The notes under the pieces were generated by a model, which worked only from the letters and a program-made list of their open reading frames with translations, made no database searches and was not told where the DNA came from. The translations under genes were made by a program, and so were the position numbers. Positions 7,587-15,174 of a stretch of DNA of 20,740 nt are shown piece by piece (position 1 is the first letter of the stretch; each line of letters begins with the position of its first letter). The stretch comes from Frigididesulfovibrio sp031551885 (lineage in GTDB: Bacteria; Desulfobacterota; Desulfovibrionia; Desulfovibrionales; Desulfovibrionaceae): positions 1 to 20,740 of the forward strand of contig JAVBMX010000087.1 of assembly GCA_031551885.1 (NCBI GenBank), written 5' to 3'.

Positions 7587-8339
7587 CTAAAACTTCCAAC
7601 TCACGCCGGTGCCCAGCGAATATTTTTTGTCGGTGTCCACCATCGGGCTGTCGGCGATTTCATCATCCAGAAACATGACCCGCCCGTTGACATACAGCCC
7701 CAGATGTTCCGTCAGGGCATAGTTCGCCGTCAGCTCGACATAAGGGGAAACGGCGTCGTCGGCCTGATACTCCGAAAGTCCGCTTCGGCGCGACTCCGAA
7801 CCGCTGATGCCATAGTAATAGTCGTTGTAGTTTTCGCTGGTCCAAAAAACGCCGACGCCGGGGGTCACGGTGAGCGCGTCGAGGCGAATCGGGTAAAGGT
7901 ACGCGGCGTCGGCCATAACGCCGTTGCTGGTATCAAGGACATCGGCGGAGAGGCCCAGCCGGCAGACGCCCCACTCGGTGGTCAGCCGGTAGCCGACGCC
8001 CGCCACAGCGGTGGAATCCCGGTCGTCGAGTTGCCGCATCGCCCAATCGTCACTTTCCGAAGCGTCGAATTGTTGCGGCAGATAGCCGATATTCACCGAC
8101 AGTTCGTTCATCTCGTCTTTCCAGATATGCATCCCCGCCGTCAGGCCGCGAAGATAAAAACGCTCTCCCTCATAGCCGACAAGCGGGAAGGGGAAAACAC
8201 GCGGGTCTGTGTCCTTATATTCCGATGAACCAACCAAGGCTCCGGCCCCTACGGACCATTCTCCCGCTTCGGAAGGCGTGGGGAAGGACAGGGCGGCGAA
8301 GCAGACGAAGCCGAGAAAAGTCGTGCGCGTGAAAAACAT
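7587..8339 (-). CDS. MipA/OmpV family outer-membrane protein
   Basis: Encodes 250 residues. The N-terminus (MFFTRTTFLGFVCFAAL, cleavage near SEAG) is a Sec signal peptide. The mature protein is rich in alternating aromatic and polar strands and ends in the C-terminal phenylalanine SWKF, the typical signal for beta-barrel insertion. The start of the mature chain (EWSVGAGALVGSSEYKD, FPFPLVGYEGERFYLRG) is the MipA/OmpV pattern. Family members are outer-membrane barrels linked to murein scaffolding or to antibiotic or stress-responsive expression; a specific role is not deducible. The divergent TetR gene across about 100 bases makes it the probable regulatory target of that TetR. Confidence 0.85.
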   Translation of the reverse strand: MFFTRTTFLGFVCFAALSFPTPSEAGEWSVGAGALVGSSEYKDTDPRVFPFPLVGYEGERFYLRGLTAGMHIWKDEMNELSVNIGYLPQQFDASESDDWAMRQLDDRDSTAVAGVGYRLTTEWGVCRLGLSADVLDTSNGVMADAAYLYPIRLDALTVTPGVGVFWTSENYNDYYYGISGSESRRSGLSEYQADDAVSPYVELTANYALTEHLGLYVNGRVMFLDDEIADSPMVDTDKKYSLGTGVSWKF

Positions 8340-8375
8340 GTAGGCTCCTGCAGATAAGACGTGGCGTTCAACTTG

Positions 8376-8395
8376 AAGTCATCAATTGTTGACTT
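8376..8395. promoter_or_regulatory. Candidate TetR operator (20-bp near-palindrome)
   Basis: AAGTCA-T-CAATTG-T-TGACTT is symmetrical except at one base pair on each side. A second small palindrome TTCAA-C-TTGAA (8367-8377) overlaps its left edge, and TCAAGTCAAT (8416-8425) partly repeats the half-site. Size and symmetry fit a TetR-family dimer site, and it lies in the gap between the tetR-like gene and its divergent neighbour. Confidence 0.5.
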
Positions 8396-8424
8396 TATCT
8401 AATCCACCTCGTTGTTCAAGTCAA
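8396..8424 (-). promoter_or_regulatory. Candidate promoter of the mipA-like gene
   Basis: On the minus strand TTGACT (8419-8424) and TAGATA (8396-8401) have exactly 17 bases between them. The -35 is good (five of six), the -10 poor (three of six). The near-palindrome 8376-8395 starts directly after the -10, the position a repressor would occupy. Confidence 0.4.
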
Positions 8425-8446
8425 TAATCGATGCTATGTGGTGGTG

Positions 8447-9094
8447 ATGAAAAAGACGGAACCGAAACGCCCGCACCTTTGCGAGAAGGGCGAAGCGCGC
8501 CCGCGCAATGCCGAGGATACGCGGGAACGGCTCTTGCGCGCGGGGAAGCGGCTTTTTTCAGAAGCGGCATATGAACATGTGCAGACGCGGGAAATCGCTG
8601 CGCTGGCCAACGTTGATGCGGCTTTGGTGAATCGCTATTTTGGTTCGAAAGAAGGCCTTTTCAGCGAGGTTGTGGCTTCGTTGGCCCTTCAGACGCCGTT
8701 CGCATCGTATGAGGCGATGAAAGAGGCTTACCTGAGGGTGTTTACGGAAGCGCTGCGAGAAGAGGCGGGCAGAGACGGCTCGTCAATTCGGCTCATTCTG
8801 GTTTCCGCCCAGAGCCCGGCGGTGTCGCACATTGTGTCCGCTTTTTTTCAAAAGCAGGCCGCCCGCTTGGAAGCGGTCTTGCCCGGAGACTCTCGGAACA
8901 CCAAGGCGAATCTGATTCTTGCCTATGCGCTGGGAGCCTTGACCCTTTTTGGGTTGCTGCGTTCTTCGGACGCGCCGCGGCCGGACGTCGAGCTGATTAT
9001 CTCCCGGTTCGAGGCATTGTTGGATGAAGCCGGCGGCGAAGAAGCGGGTTCGGCCGCGAAAAAGAAAACGCCTCGCTGCTCCACGCCGAAGTGA
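8447..9094 (+). CDS. TetR-family transcriptional regulator
   Basis: Encodes 215 residues from the ATG at 8447; three in-frame GTG codons (8438, 8441, 8444) directly precede it, and there is no clear ribosome site to choose between them. After a basic N-terminal arm the DNA-binding helices are TRERLLRAGKRLFSEAAYEHVQTREIAALANVDAALVNRYFGSKEGLF in layout, the classic TetR helix-turn-helix ending in Y-F-x-S-K-E-G-L. The rest is a helical ligand-binding domain with an unknown ligand and a basic C-terminal tail (KKKTPRCSTPK). The gene is divergent from the MipA-like gene and is followed after 30 bases by the exported caspase-like gene, so it probably regulates both directions. Confidence 0.9.
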   Translation: MKKTEPKRPHLCEKGEARPRNAEDTRERLLRAGKRLFSEAAYEHVQTREIAALANVDAALVNRYFGSKEGLFSEVVASLALQTPFASYEAMKEAYLRVFTEALREEAGRDGSSIRLILVSAQSPAVSHIVSAFFQKQAARLEAVLPGDSRNTKANLILAYALGALTLFGLLRSSDAPRPDVELIISRFEALLDEAGGEEAGSAAKKKTPRCSTPK

Positions 9095-9124
9095 TGATTT
9101 CAGCGCACGTGATGAGGGGGCGCC

Positions 9125-9940
9125 ATGTCTGATGCCCACTTTCTTGCGGCGCAACTTTGTGCCGCTTTTTTTCGCTTCGGGCGGTTCACGTTTCTTGGTT
9201 TGCTGTTGGTCGCGCTGCTCGGCGGCACCGCTTCGGCGGAAGAAATCCGTTCCGTGCATGTGGTGGTTGCCCTGTGCGACAACGTCAACCAGGGGATCGT
9301 GCCTGTGCCCGCGCGGATCGGCAACGGTCGCGTGCCTGCCGACAACCTCTATTGGGGCGCGGCCTACGGGGTAAAGACGTTTTTCGGCAAACAACCGGAG
9401 TGGCGGCGGGTTGCCGCGTGGAGCAATCCGACCCCGCAAATTCTCGAACGCCTTGTTTTCAAACACACGAAGCACAATGTGTATCTGGTGGCGGACGCCT
9501 GGGCGGGAGAGGAAATCAAGGCCGCGACCATGGCTTTTCTTCAGTATGCCGCCGGAAGGGACGGATCGCGTGTGGACCTGCCGGGCGCGGGCATATCGGT
9601 GCCGAGCGGGGGGGACGCCTCACTGGTCGTATACATCGGACACAACGGTCTGATGGATTTCAGTCTCGATACGACCCCGGTGGCTCTCAAGCCGCGCAAG
9701 GCGGCCGTGTTTGCCTGCAAGAGCCGGGATTATTTCGCCGCTCCGCTGGAAAAAGCCGGGGCCGACGCCGTCATGCTGACCACCAACTTCATGTGTCCGG
9801 AAGCCTACACCACCCATGCCCTGGTCGAGGGGTTCCTGGCGGGCGACAAGCCCGAAGCCCTGCGAGACCGCGTGGCCCGCGCCTACGACAAATACCAGAA
9901 ATGTGGCCTGCGCGGAGCCCGGAGAATGTTCGGTGGGTGA
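9125..9940 (+). CDS. Exported protein with caspase-like His/Cys signature
   Basis: Encodes 271 residues. A signal peptide with hydrophobic core FLGLLLVALLGG and cleavage at ASA-EE (after residue 38) predicts export. Two hydrophobic strands end in the paired motifs VVYIGHNG (H173) and AAVFACKS (C198). That order and spacing, strand-GHxG then strand-AC, is the catalytic dyad layout of clan CD cysteine peptidases (caspases, gingipains, clostripain, legumain). GADAVMLTTNFMCPEAYTTHALVEGFLAG after the cysteine also fits the fold, because such proteins often have an S/T-N-x-E strand there. AGGGGGC upstream is the ribosome site. It lies 30 bases after the TetR gene, so the two are probably co-transcribed. 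I do not recognise a named family; peptidase activity is inference. Confidence 0.75.
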   Translation: MSDAHFLAAQLCAAFFRFGRFTFLGLLLVALLGGTASAEEIRSVHVVVALCDNVNQGIVPVPARIGNGRVPADNLYWGAAYGVKTFFGKQPEWRRVAAWSNPTPQILERLVFKHTKHNVYLVADAWAGEEIKAATMAFLQYAAGRDGSRVDLPGAGISVPSGGDASLVVYIGHNGLMDFSLDTTPVALKPRKAAVFACKSRDYFAAPLEKAGADAVMLTTNFMCPEAYTTHALVEGFLAGDKPEALRDRVARAYDKYQKCGLRGARRMFGG

Positions 9941-10130
9941 GTGGAGGGACTCCGTCCCAAAAAACTTCGGGGGAAATGATTCCCCCCGCACCCCCTCAAC
10001 GTCGAAAACCCCGCGTAGCACGGGGTTTTCGACAATTGGAGGTGCAGGTGCCGCCCGTGTGACCGCAAGGCAATCTTTTCATCTCGCGGAAGCGGTGTGG
10101 CCGGTTGCCCTCGGCAGCCCTGGCTCAATC
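9941..10130. repeat. Hairpin-rich intergenic repeat, copy B
   Basis: It has the same element order as 7405-7560: GGGACTCCGTCCC, then GGGGGAAATGATTCCCCC, then TTGGAGGTG (10036) and a segment ending GGCCGGTTGCCCTCGGCAG. Between the second hairpin and TTGGAGGTG it carries an extra perfect 13-bp inverted repeat, GTCGAAAACCCCG with CGGGGTTTTCGAC (10011-10033). It starts directly at the stop of the caspase-like gene and lies between convergent genes. Confidence 0.65.
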
Positions 10131-10144
10131 CCCTGCCGGGAAGT

Positions 10145-10168
10145 AAGGGGGCAGCGCCCCCCTACTTC
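10145..10168 (-). terminator. GC-rich hairpin after the TPR gene
   Basis: On the minus strand GTAGGGGGGCGCTGCCCCCTTAC folds into a strong short hairpin that begins a few bases after the stop codon at 10172. A proper T-run is missing, so it may act as an RNA end or processing signal, or be part of the adjoining repeat. Confidence 0.4.
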
Positions 10169-10171
10169 TCA

Positions 10172-13100
10172 TCAAATATTCCCGGTAGGGGAGAACCCGG
10201 CGGCGCCGTCGATGATCTCCGCGCCTTGGAGTTCGGAGGCCGCCGTGCGACCGTAAACGGTATCCGGGTACTTGGCTACAAGTTCGGTCAGGTCTTTTTT
10301 CCAGGCATCCAGATTGCCCTGTTTACGGTGGATGCGCGCGGTCCGGTAGAGCACTCCCACGCGTTCCTCGGCGTTCTCGGGCAGGTAGGCGAGATATTTT
10401 TGGGCGTACTCCAGGGATTCATTTAGCCGTCCGGCGGCTTCGGCCACGTCCATGAGCGAACCGAGCTGGCTTCTGATCTTGCCGGTGTCGGCTTGGGAAG
10501 GCGTCTTGGCCGCCTCATCCAGAAGCCTGCTCAGGGCTTCGTTGCCATAAATGTACGCCTGTTCGAGGTTGCTGCCGCGCTCGGCGTCGCGGGCAAGGAA
10601 GAACGCTGCCGTGGCCATGCGTGAGGGGGAGAGGGTGCCGGAGTCATACAGCTTTTGCCAGATGGGCGCGGCGTTCTCCGGCTCTCCGAGGTTTTCGGCG
10701 GCCAGAGCCAAGGCGTAATCGAGCTGCTGCTGCACTTCGGGCGAAAGTTCCCACAGCGCCACCCGCCGACCCACCTCGCGGATGGCGTTCCAGTGGTCGT
10801 ACTCCAGATAGATGGTCAGCACCAACTGCAGAGCGCTTTCGGAAATTCCCTGCACTTTGTCGCCCAGAAAAAAGGGCTCGATCACCCCCAGGGCTTCCTG
10901 AGGCTGCTTGTTGTTCCAGTAGCTGACGGCCAGGGCCAGACGGCTTTCGGGCGAAAGCATTTCCTCTTTGTTGCGGACAATGGGGAAACGCTCCCAGGCT
11001 TCATGCATCTGGGCGTATGAACCTTGATCCCGGCTCTGGGCGGCGAGCACGGCAAAGGTCTTCAGGGCGGTTTCCTGCACTTTGGGAGCCAGTTCGTGCT
11101 TGGGATACTTCTGCATGAAGTCGCTGCAAACCTGGAGCGTCTCCATGTACTGTTTGTTCCACAAGTGCCACATGGCCAGCTTGAGTTCCGCCAGGGGCAC
11201 CAGGGGGCTGTCGGGGTGCTTGGTGATGATCTCGCGGTACACTTCGGGAGGGTCCACCGCGAAACCCGTGTCGAAAACCGAGAACATGCCGGACATGGAA
11301 GGCTCGTCGTTGATGCCTTTTTCGGCCAAACGCATTTTGGCCACCAGACCTCCGTCTTTGTCCGGGAAACGTTGCGCGGCCAACTGGTACATTTCGCGGG
11401 CCGCGCCGTTTTCTTTTTGCAGGGCGTAGATGTCGCCGATGCGGGTCAGGATGACGTCGGCCTCTTGCCCGGAAGGCTCAAGGTTGATGTACAAACGGTA
11501 TTGTTTGAGGGCTTCCGGCAGTTTGTTCAGGCGAAAGGCCGTGTCGCCCATCATGTTCAGGAAGGGCGGATATTCCTGGTAGAAGTGGGCCCAACGTTTT
11601 TCGATGTAGCCGACGACATTGAACGACTGTTCGTAGTACCCCAAACGATAGTACGAGCGGGCCAGCCCAAGGGCGGCCTCGCGCGCGTAGCGGCTGTCCG
11701 GGTACTGCTGCAGGATGTACTGAAATTGGTCGGCGGCATCCTGAAATTCATTTCGGCTGTAGTGATGGTCGCCCCAATAGTAGTAGGTGAGGGCCACGTT
11801 CTCGTCGTCGGGGAACTGGCGACGCAGGCGGTTGAACTCGGCGCGGGCTTCCGGGGTTTTATTGACCTTCAGGTTCACGTAGCCGAGGCGCAGGATGGCG
11901 ACGGCGTTGCGGCGCGAGTCTTCGTTGAAGGCGATGGCCTGCCGGGCGGTGTCGACGATTTTCTGATAGTGTTCCTGCAACGTGTCTTTGTTCAGAACAA
12001 AGGTCATGTCCGCGCGGATGTGCAGCAGCTCTTCTTTTTGCTCGTTGTCAACCTTGCCCTGGGCGAGGAGCTTTTCGGCTTTTTCCAGGGCGGGGGCAAA
12101 GTTGCCGGCCACGATGTCGGCCCGGATTTCCGGCAGCATCACGGCAGGGTCGGCAGGGGGCTCCACGGGGTTGCCCTTGTCGTCCACGTAAATTTTTTCC
12201 GGCTGGGCCGCCGGGGCTTCTGTGGCGGCTGTTTCGGCTCCGGTCGCGGGCGCTTTCGGCTTGTCGGCATCGGGGTACAGAAGCGGCACGGTCACGGCCG
12301 TATCTTCCGGCGGCGCGTTGATGCTCTCAAGGCTGCCCAGATGGACCCGTCCCTTGCTGAGATTCGTTTTGGGAGACGGCACTCCGACGCCGGGAATAAG
12401 CAAAGGCTCCAGGAGTCGCGGTTCGGCGGCGGCGGACGCTTGCTCGGCCGTTGCCGTGGGGTGCTGCGAAGGGATCGGCTGCGTCTGGGCCGGAACCCGA
12501 GGAGCGGCTGTCGGTTGCTGTGATGCGGGCGTTGTCGGCCGCGTTCCGGCGGGCTGTTGCGCGGCGGGAGAGCCCGGCTGCACGGCGGGCTGCTGCGTTT
12601 CCGGCGCGGAGGCAATGGGGCGGACCGCCGGGGCTTCCGGTTGGGGTTCGGGTAGGGCCGCCGCGCGGGGAGCAGTTTCCGGCCGGATATCCAGCATGGG
12701 GGTACCGTTGCTGTTTTGCAGCGCCGGCACGTCGCTTCGGGCGGGAAGCGGTCGCGCGGACGGAACGCTTTGGGGCTGCGTCGTCGGGGCGGTTTCCTGA
12801 GTGGGCGCGGCCTGAGGCGCGGCAAGGTTTTGCGCGGGCGCGCCGTCGCTTGCCGGCGTGGGGAGCGGACGTGCCGCCGGGCCGGTCAGGGGCGTCCCGT
12901 CCGGAGTCACAACCACCGGCACGGCCGAGCGGCGGGGAGGCTGACCCAGGGGAGAGGACGAAGCGCGAGGGGCCGACGGTTGGGCTTCCGACGTGTGCAG
13001 CGTGGAAGGCATCGGCTGGGGCGTTGCCTGCGCGGGGGGAAGCTGCGGGATCGAGGGCGAGGTCCGGCCGGTCGCCGTCGTCTGGGGAGCCGGCTGAGCC

Positions 13101-14050
13101 GAAGCGGAAGCTTGGGGCGCGGCCGAAGCCGTTGCCGATTGCGCGGGACGGCTCGCGGTGGAAGCTTGGGAGGGGCCTGCCTGCGGCGCTGTGGGTACGG
13201 CCGCCGTCTGGCGGGCGGGTTGTGCGGAGGAAGACGCTCGAGGAGCCGATGATTGCGTCGCCTGCGTTGCGGGCGCGGCGGCGGTCGTCCGGGAAGACTG
13301 TGTCGTTTGGCCGACGGGAGCCGCCTGGGGCGTGGGTTGCGTCGGAGCCGACGCCTGCGCGGACGGTTGCGACGTTTGTGTCACCTGCGTGGGTTGCGCG
13401 GCGGAGGTAACTTGAGCGGCCGCCTGCGCGGCTGCCTGGGCCGCCGGAGTCTGCCCGGGACTGGCGGCCGCGGGCTCGGAGGCTTGCTCCGGCGGCGTCT
13501 GCGCTTGTGCGGCCGGGGTGGCCGCCTGAGGTGCCGGAGCCTGTGCGACCGGTGTCGTGGTTCGGGAAGGCTGCTCCGTCGGGGTGGCGGGCGCGTATTC
13601 GGGCACGGCGAAGTCCGGCGGAATTTCCGTTGTCGGAGCTTTTTCCGTGGGGCGCCAACGTGCCCCCAGTTTGTCGGGGAAGAATTCGACCACCAGGATG
13701 GTGGAGCTTTGTTTGGTCACGATAAAGCCGAATTCCGGGCTGGTGGTCACCAGGGCCAGTGCGCGCCCCAAGGGCTTGGTGCCTTGGAAGATCACGGCTC
13801 CTTCCGGCTTTTTTCCCACCAAGAGTCCTTCCGGCAGTTCCGTATACGGCACCAGCACGCCGGTGGGCGAGATCCGGGCCACCTTGCCGGGCATGCCTTC
13901 GCTGGGGGACATGGTGATGGTGATGCGCTCCCTGTCGGGCAGGGCTTCCCAACGCAAAGCGGCGGCATGGCCGTTTGCGGGAAAAAGAACCGCCGGCAAA
14001 AGGGCGGTGCAAAGAATCCGGAATGCTCCGGCTGGGGAAAAACGCTTCAT
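10172..14050 (-). CDS. Large exported TPR-repeat protein with Pro/Ala/Thr/Gln-rich linker
   Basis: Encodes 1292 residues. An N-terminal signal peptide (MKRFSPAGAFRILCTALLPAVLFPANGHAA) predicts export to the periplasm or outer surface. Residues about 31-135 form a beta-rich domain (LRWEALPDRERITITM..., VVEFFPDKLGARWRP) that resembles AMIN-type cell-wall-targeting domains only loosely. Residues about 136-550 are a low-complexity linker made almost only of Pro, Ala, Thr, Gln and Ser. Residues about 635-1280 are tetratricopeptide-like helical repeats, for example FNRLRRQFPDDENVALTYYYWGDHHY and FQYILQQYPDSRYAREAALGLARSYY, similar to YbgF/BamD-style TPRs that bind envelope proteins. No ribosome site is visible before the ATG, whose upstream sequence is GCCTCCCAC. 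It lies downstream of the sigma-54 activator in the same direction. Long open frames on the opposite strand are composition shadows. The molecular role is unknown. Confidence 0.85.
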   Translation of the reverse strand: MKRFSPAGAFRILCTALLPAVLFPANGHAAALRWEALPDRERITITMSPSEGMPGKVARISPTGVLVPYTELPEGLLVGKKPEGAVIFQGTKPLGRALALVTTSPEFGFIVTKQSSTILVVEFFPDKLGARWRPTEKAPTTEIPPDFAVPEYAPATPTEQPSRTTTPVAQAPAPQAATPAAQAQTPPEQASEPAAASPGQTPAAQAAAQAAAQVTSAAQPTQVTQTSQPSAQASAPTQPTPQAAPVGQTTQSSRTTAAAPATQATQSSAPRASSSAQPARQTAAVPTAPQAGPSQASTASRPAQSATASAAPQASASAQPAPQTTATGRTSPSIPQLPPAQATPQPMPSTLHTSEAQPSAPRASSSPLGQPPRRSAVPVVVTPDGTPLTGPAARPLPTPASDGAPAQNLAAPQAAPTQETAPTTQPQSVPSARPLPARSDVPALQNSNGTPMLDIRPETAPRAAALPEPQPEAPAVRPIASAPETQQPAVQPGSPAAQQPAGTRPTTPASQQPTAAPRVPAQTQPIPSQHPTATAEQASAAAEPRLLEPLLIPGVGVPSPKTNLSKGRVHLGSLESINAPPEDTAVTVPLLYPDADKPKAPATGAETAATEAPAAQPEKIYVDDKGNPVEPPADPAVMLPEIRADIVAGNFAPALEKAEKLLAQGKVDNEQKEELLHIRADMTFVLNKDTLQEHYQKIVDTARQAIAFNEDSRRNAVAILRLGYVNLKVNKTPEARAEFNRLRRQFPDDENVALTYYYWGDHHYSRNEFQDAADQFQYILQQYPDSRYAREAALGLARSYYRLGYYEQSFNVVGYIEKRWAHFYQEYPPFLNMMGDTAFRLNKLPEALKQYRLYINLEPSGQEADVILTRIGDIYALQKENGAAREMYQLAAQRFPDKDGGLVAKMRLAEKGINDEPSMSGMFSVFDTGFAVDPPEVYREIITKHPDSPLVPLAELKLAMWHLWNKQYMETLQVCSDFMQKYPKHELAPKVQETALKTFAVLAAQSRDQGSYAQMHEAWERFPIVRNKEEMLSPESRLALAVSYWNNKQPQEALGVIEPFFLGDKVQGISESALQLVLTIYLEYDHWNAIREVGRRVALWELSPEVQQQLDYALALAAENLGEPENAAPIWQKLYDSGTLSPSRMATAAFFLARDAERGSNLEQAYIYGNEALSRLLDEAAKTPSQADTGKIRSQLGSLMDVAEAAGRLNESLEYAQKYLAYLPENAEERVGVLYRTARIHRKQGNLDAWKKDLTELVAKYPDTVYGRTAASELQGAEIIDGAAGFSPTGNI

Positions 14051-14077
14051 GTGGGAGGCTAATGCAAAATGTATGCA

Positions 14078-14097
14078 CTCCGAAGCATGTTTCGGAG
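14078..14097 (-). promoter_or_regulatory. Hairpin in the leader of the TPR gene
   Basis: CTCCGAA and TTCGGAG form a perfect 7-bp stem with a 6-base loop, 28 bases upstream of the TPR start codon. No T-run follows it. It could be a leader structure or a weak end for the upstream activator transcript, which has T-rich CTTTTTGATTTTTTT just before it on the minus strand. Confidence 0.3.
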
Positions 14098-14151
14098 CGA
14101 AAGGTGAAAAAAATCAAAAAGGCCTCGCAACCTCTTTGCCGCGCAGAGCTT

Positions 14152-15174
14152 TTATTCCATATTTCGTTTTTTCAGCTTTTCGATCAGCGTGGTCCGCTTG
14201 ATGCCAAGAAGCTCCGCCGCCTGGTTTTTGACGCCCCCGGACTGGTTCAGAGCCTCCATCAGCAGGCGCTCCTCCGCTAAATCCATAAACTCTTTCAAGC
14301 CGAGGTCAAGTCGGCGAAGATCTTCGATCGTGGGCCAGGTGAACCCGGTTGAATGCTGCGGGACAACGGCTGTAGCCGGTTCAGGCAGGAAGGCGGGGTC
14401 ACCCACCGAAAGAAGTATTTTTTCCGGCAGGTCGGCCGGCTCGACCACGTTTCCGTCGCAGAGTATGGAGAGCCGCTCGGTGAGGTTCTCCAACTCACGT
14501 ACGTTTCCCGGCCAGGGATAGGCCGCCAGAATTTTGCGGACTTCTGGAGAGATTTTCAGGGTCGGGCGCTTTTTCAGCGCGCAGAACCGGGTCAAAAAAG
14601 ATTCGCTGAGCAGCAGAATATCATCGCCGCGTTCGCGCAGGGGCGGCAGATGCAGGGGGATGACGTTCAGGCGGTAGAAGAGGTCTTCGCGAAAGCGTCC
14701 GGCCGCGACTTCGCCTTCCAAGTCCCTGTTGGTGGCGGCCACGATGCGCACGTCCACCTTGCGGGTTCCCAGGCCGCCCACGCGCTCGATTTCGCGCTCC
14801 TGAAGCACCCGCAGAATTTTTACCTGCAGAAGCAGATCCATTTCCCCGATTTCGTCAAGGAACACCGTGCCGCCTTCGGCCATCTCAAACCGGCCGGGGC
14901 GGGTGCGTACGGCATGCGTGAAGGCGCCTTTTTCATGGCCGAACAGTTCGGATTCCAACAGCTCTTTGGGAATGGCGCCGCAGTTGATTGGCACAAAGGG
15001 CTTGTCCCTGCGGGGGCTTTGCCGGTGCAGGGCACGAACCACAAGCTCTTTGCCCGTTCCCGACTCGCCGGTGACCAGCACGGTGCTGTCTGTGGGAGCA
15101 ATCTTGCCCAGAGTGCGAAATATCGCGGCCAAAGAAGTGCTTTGCCCGATGATGCCGTCTTCGCCGCTGCTCAT
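14152..15174 (-). CDS. Sigma-54-dependent activator without N-terminal sensor domain
   Basis: Encodes 340 residues from the ATG at 15174, chosen because GGGGAG lies seven bases upstream; the frame extends to 15213 without a better site. The AAA+ domain starts at once: Walker A GESGTGKE (36-43), Walker B GGTVFLDE (101-108), arginine-finger region FREDLFYRLN. The sigma-54 contact loop is GAFTHA (83-88), with histidine where the consensus GAFTGA has glycine. The C-terminus is a Fis-type helix-turn-helix (LLMEALNQSGGVKNQAAELLGIKRTTLIEKLKKR). There is no receiver, GAF or PAS domain, as in PspF, so activity is either constitutive or controlled by a partner protein. The TPR gene follows about 100 bases downstream on the same strand. 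Confidence 0.93.
   Translation of the reverse strand: MSSGEDGIIGQSTSLAAIFRTLGKIAPTDSTVLVTGESGTGKELVVRALHRQSPRRDKPFVPINCGAIPKELLESELFGHEKGAFTHAVRTRPGRFEMAEGGTVFLDEIGEMDLLLQVKILRVLQEREIERVGGLGTRKVDVRIVAATNRDLEGEVAAGRFREDLFYRLNVIPLHLPPLRERGDDILLLSESFLTRFCALKKRPTLKISPEVRKILAAYPWPGNVRELENLTERLSILCDGNVVEPADLPEKILLSVGDPAFLPEPATAVVPQHSTGFTWPTIEDLRRLDLGLKEFMDLAEERLLMEALNQSGGVKNQAAELLGIKRTTLIEKLKKRNME

Noticed and set aside
11024..12523. A 499-codon plus-strand open frame opposite the TPR gene
   Set aside because: Composition shadow of a real TPR gene; no ribosome site or recognisable domain.
12327..14117. A 596-codon minus-strand frame and several plus-strand frames over the low-complexity linker
   Set aside because: They arise from the repeated Pro/Ala/Gln codons of the linker read in other frames; only the frame with signal peptide and TPRs has protein-like features.
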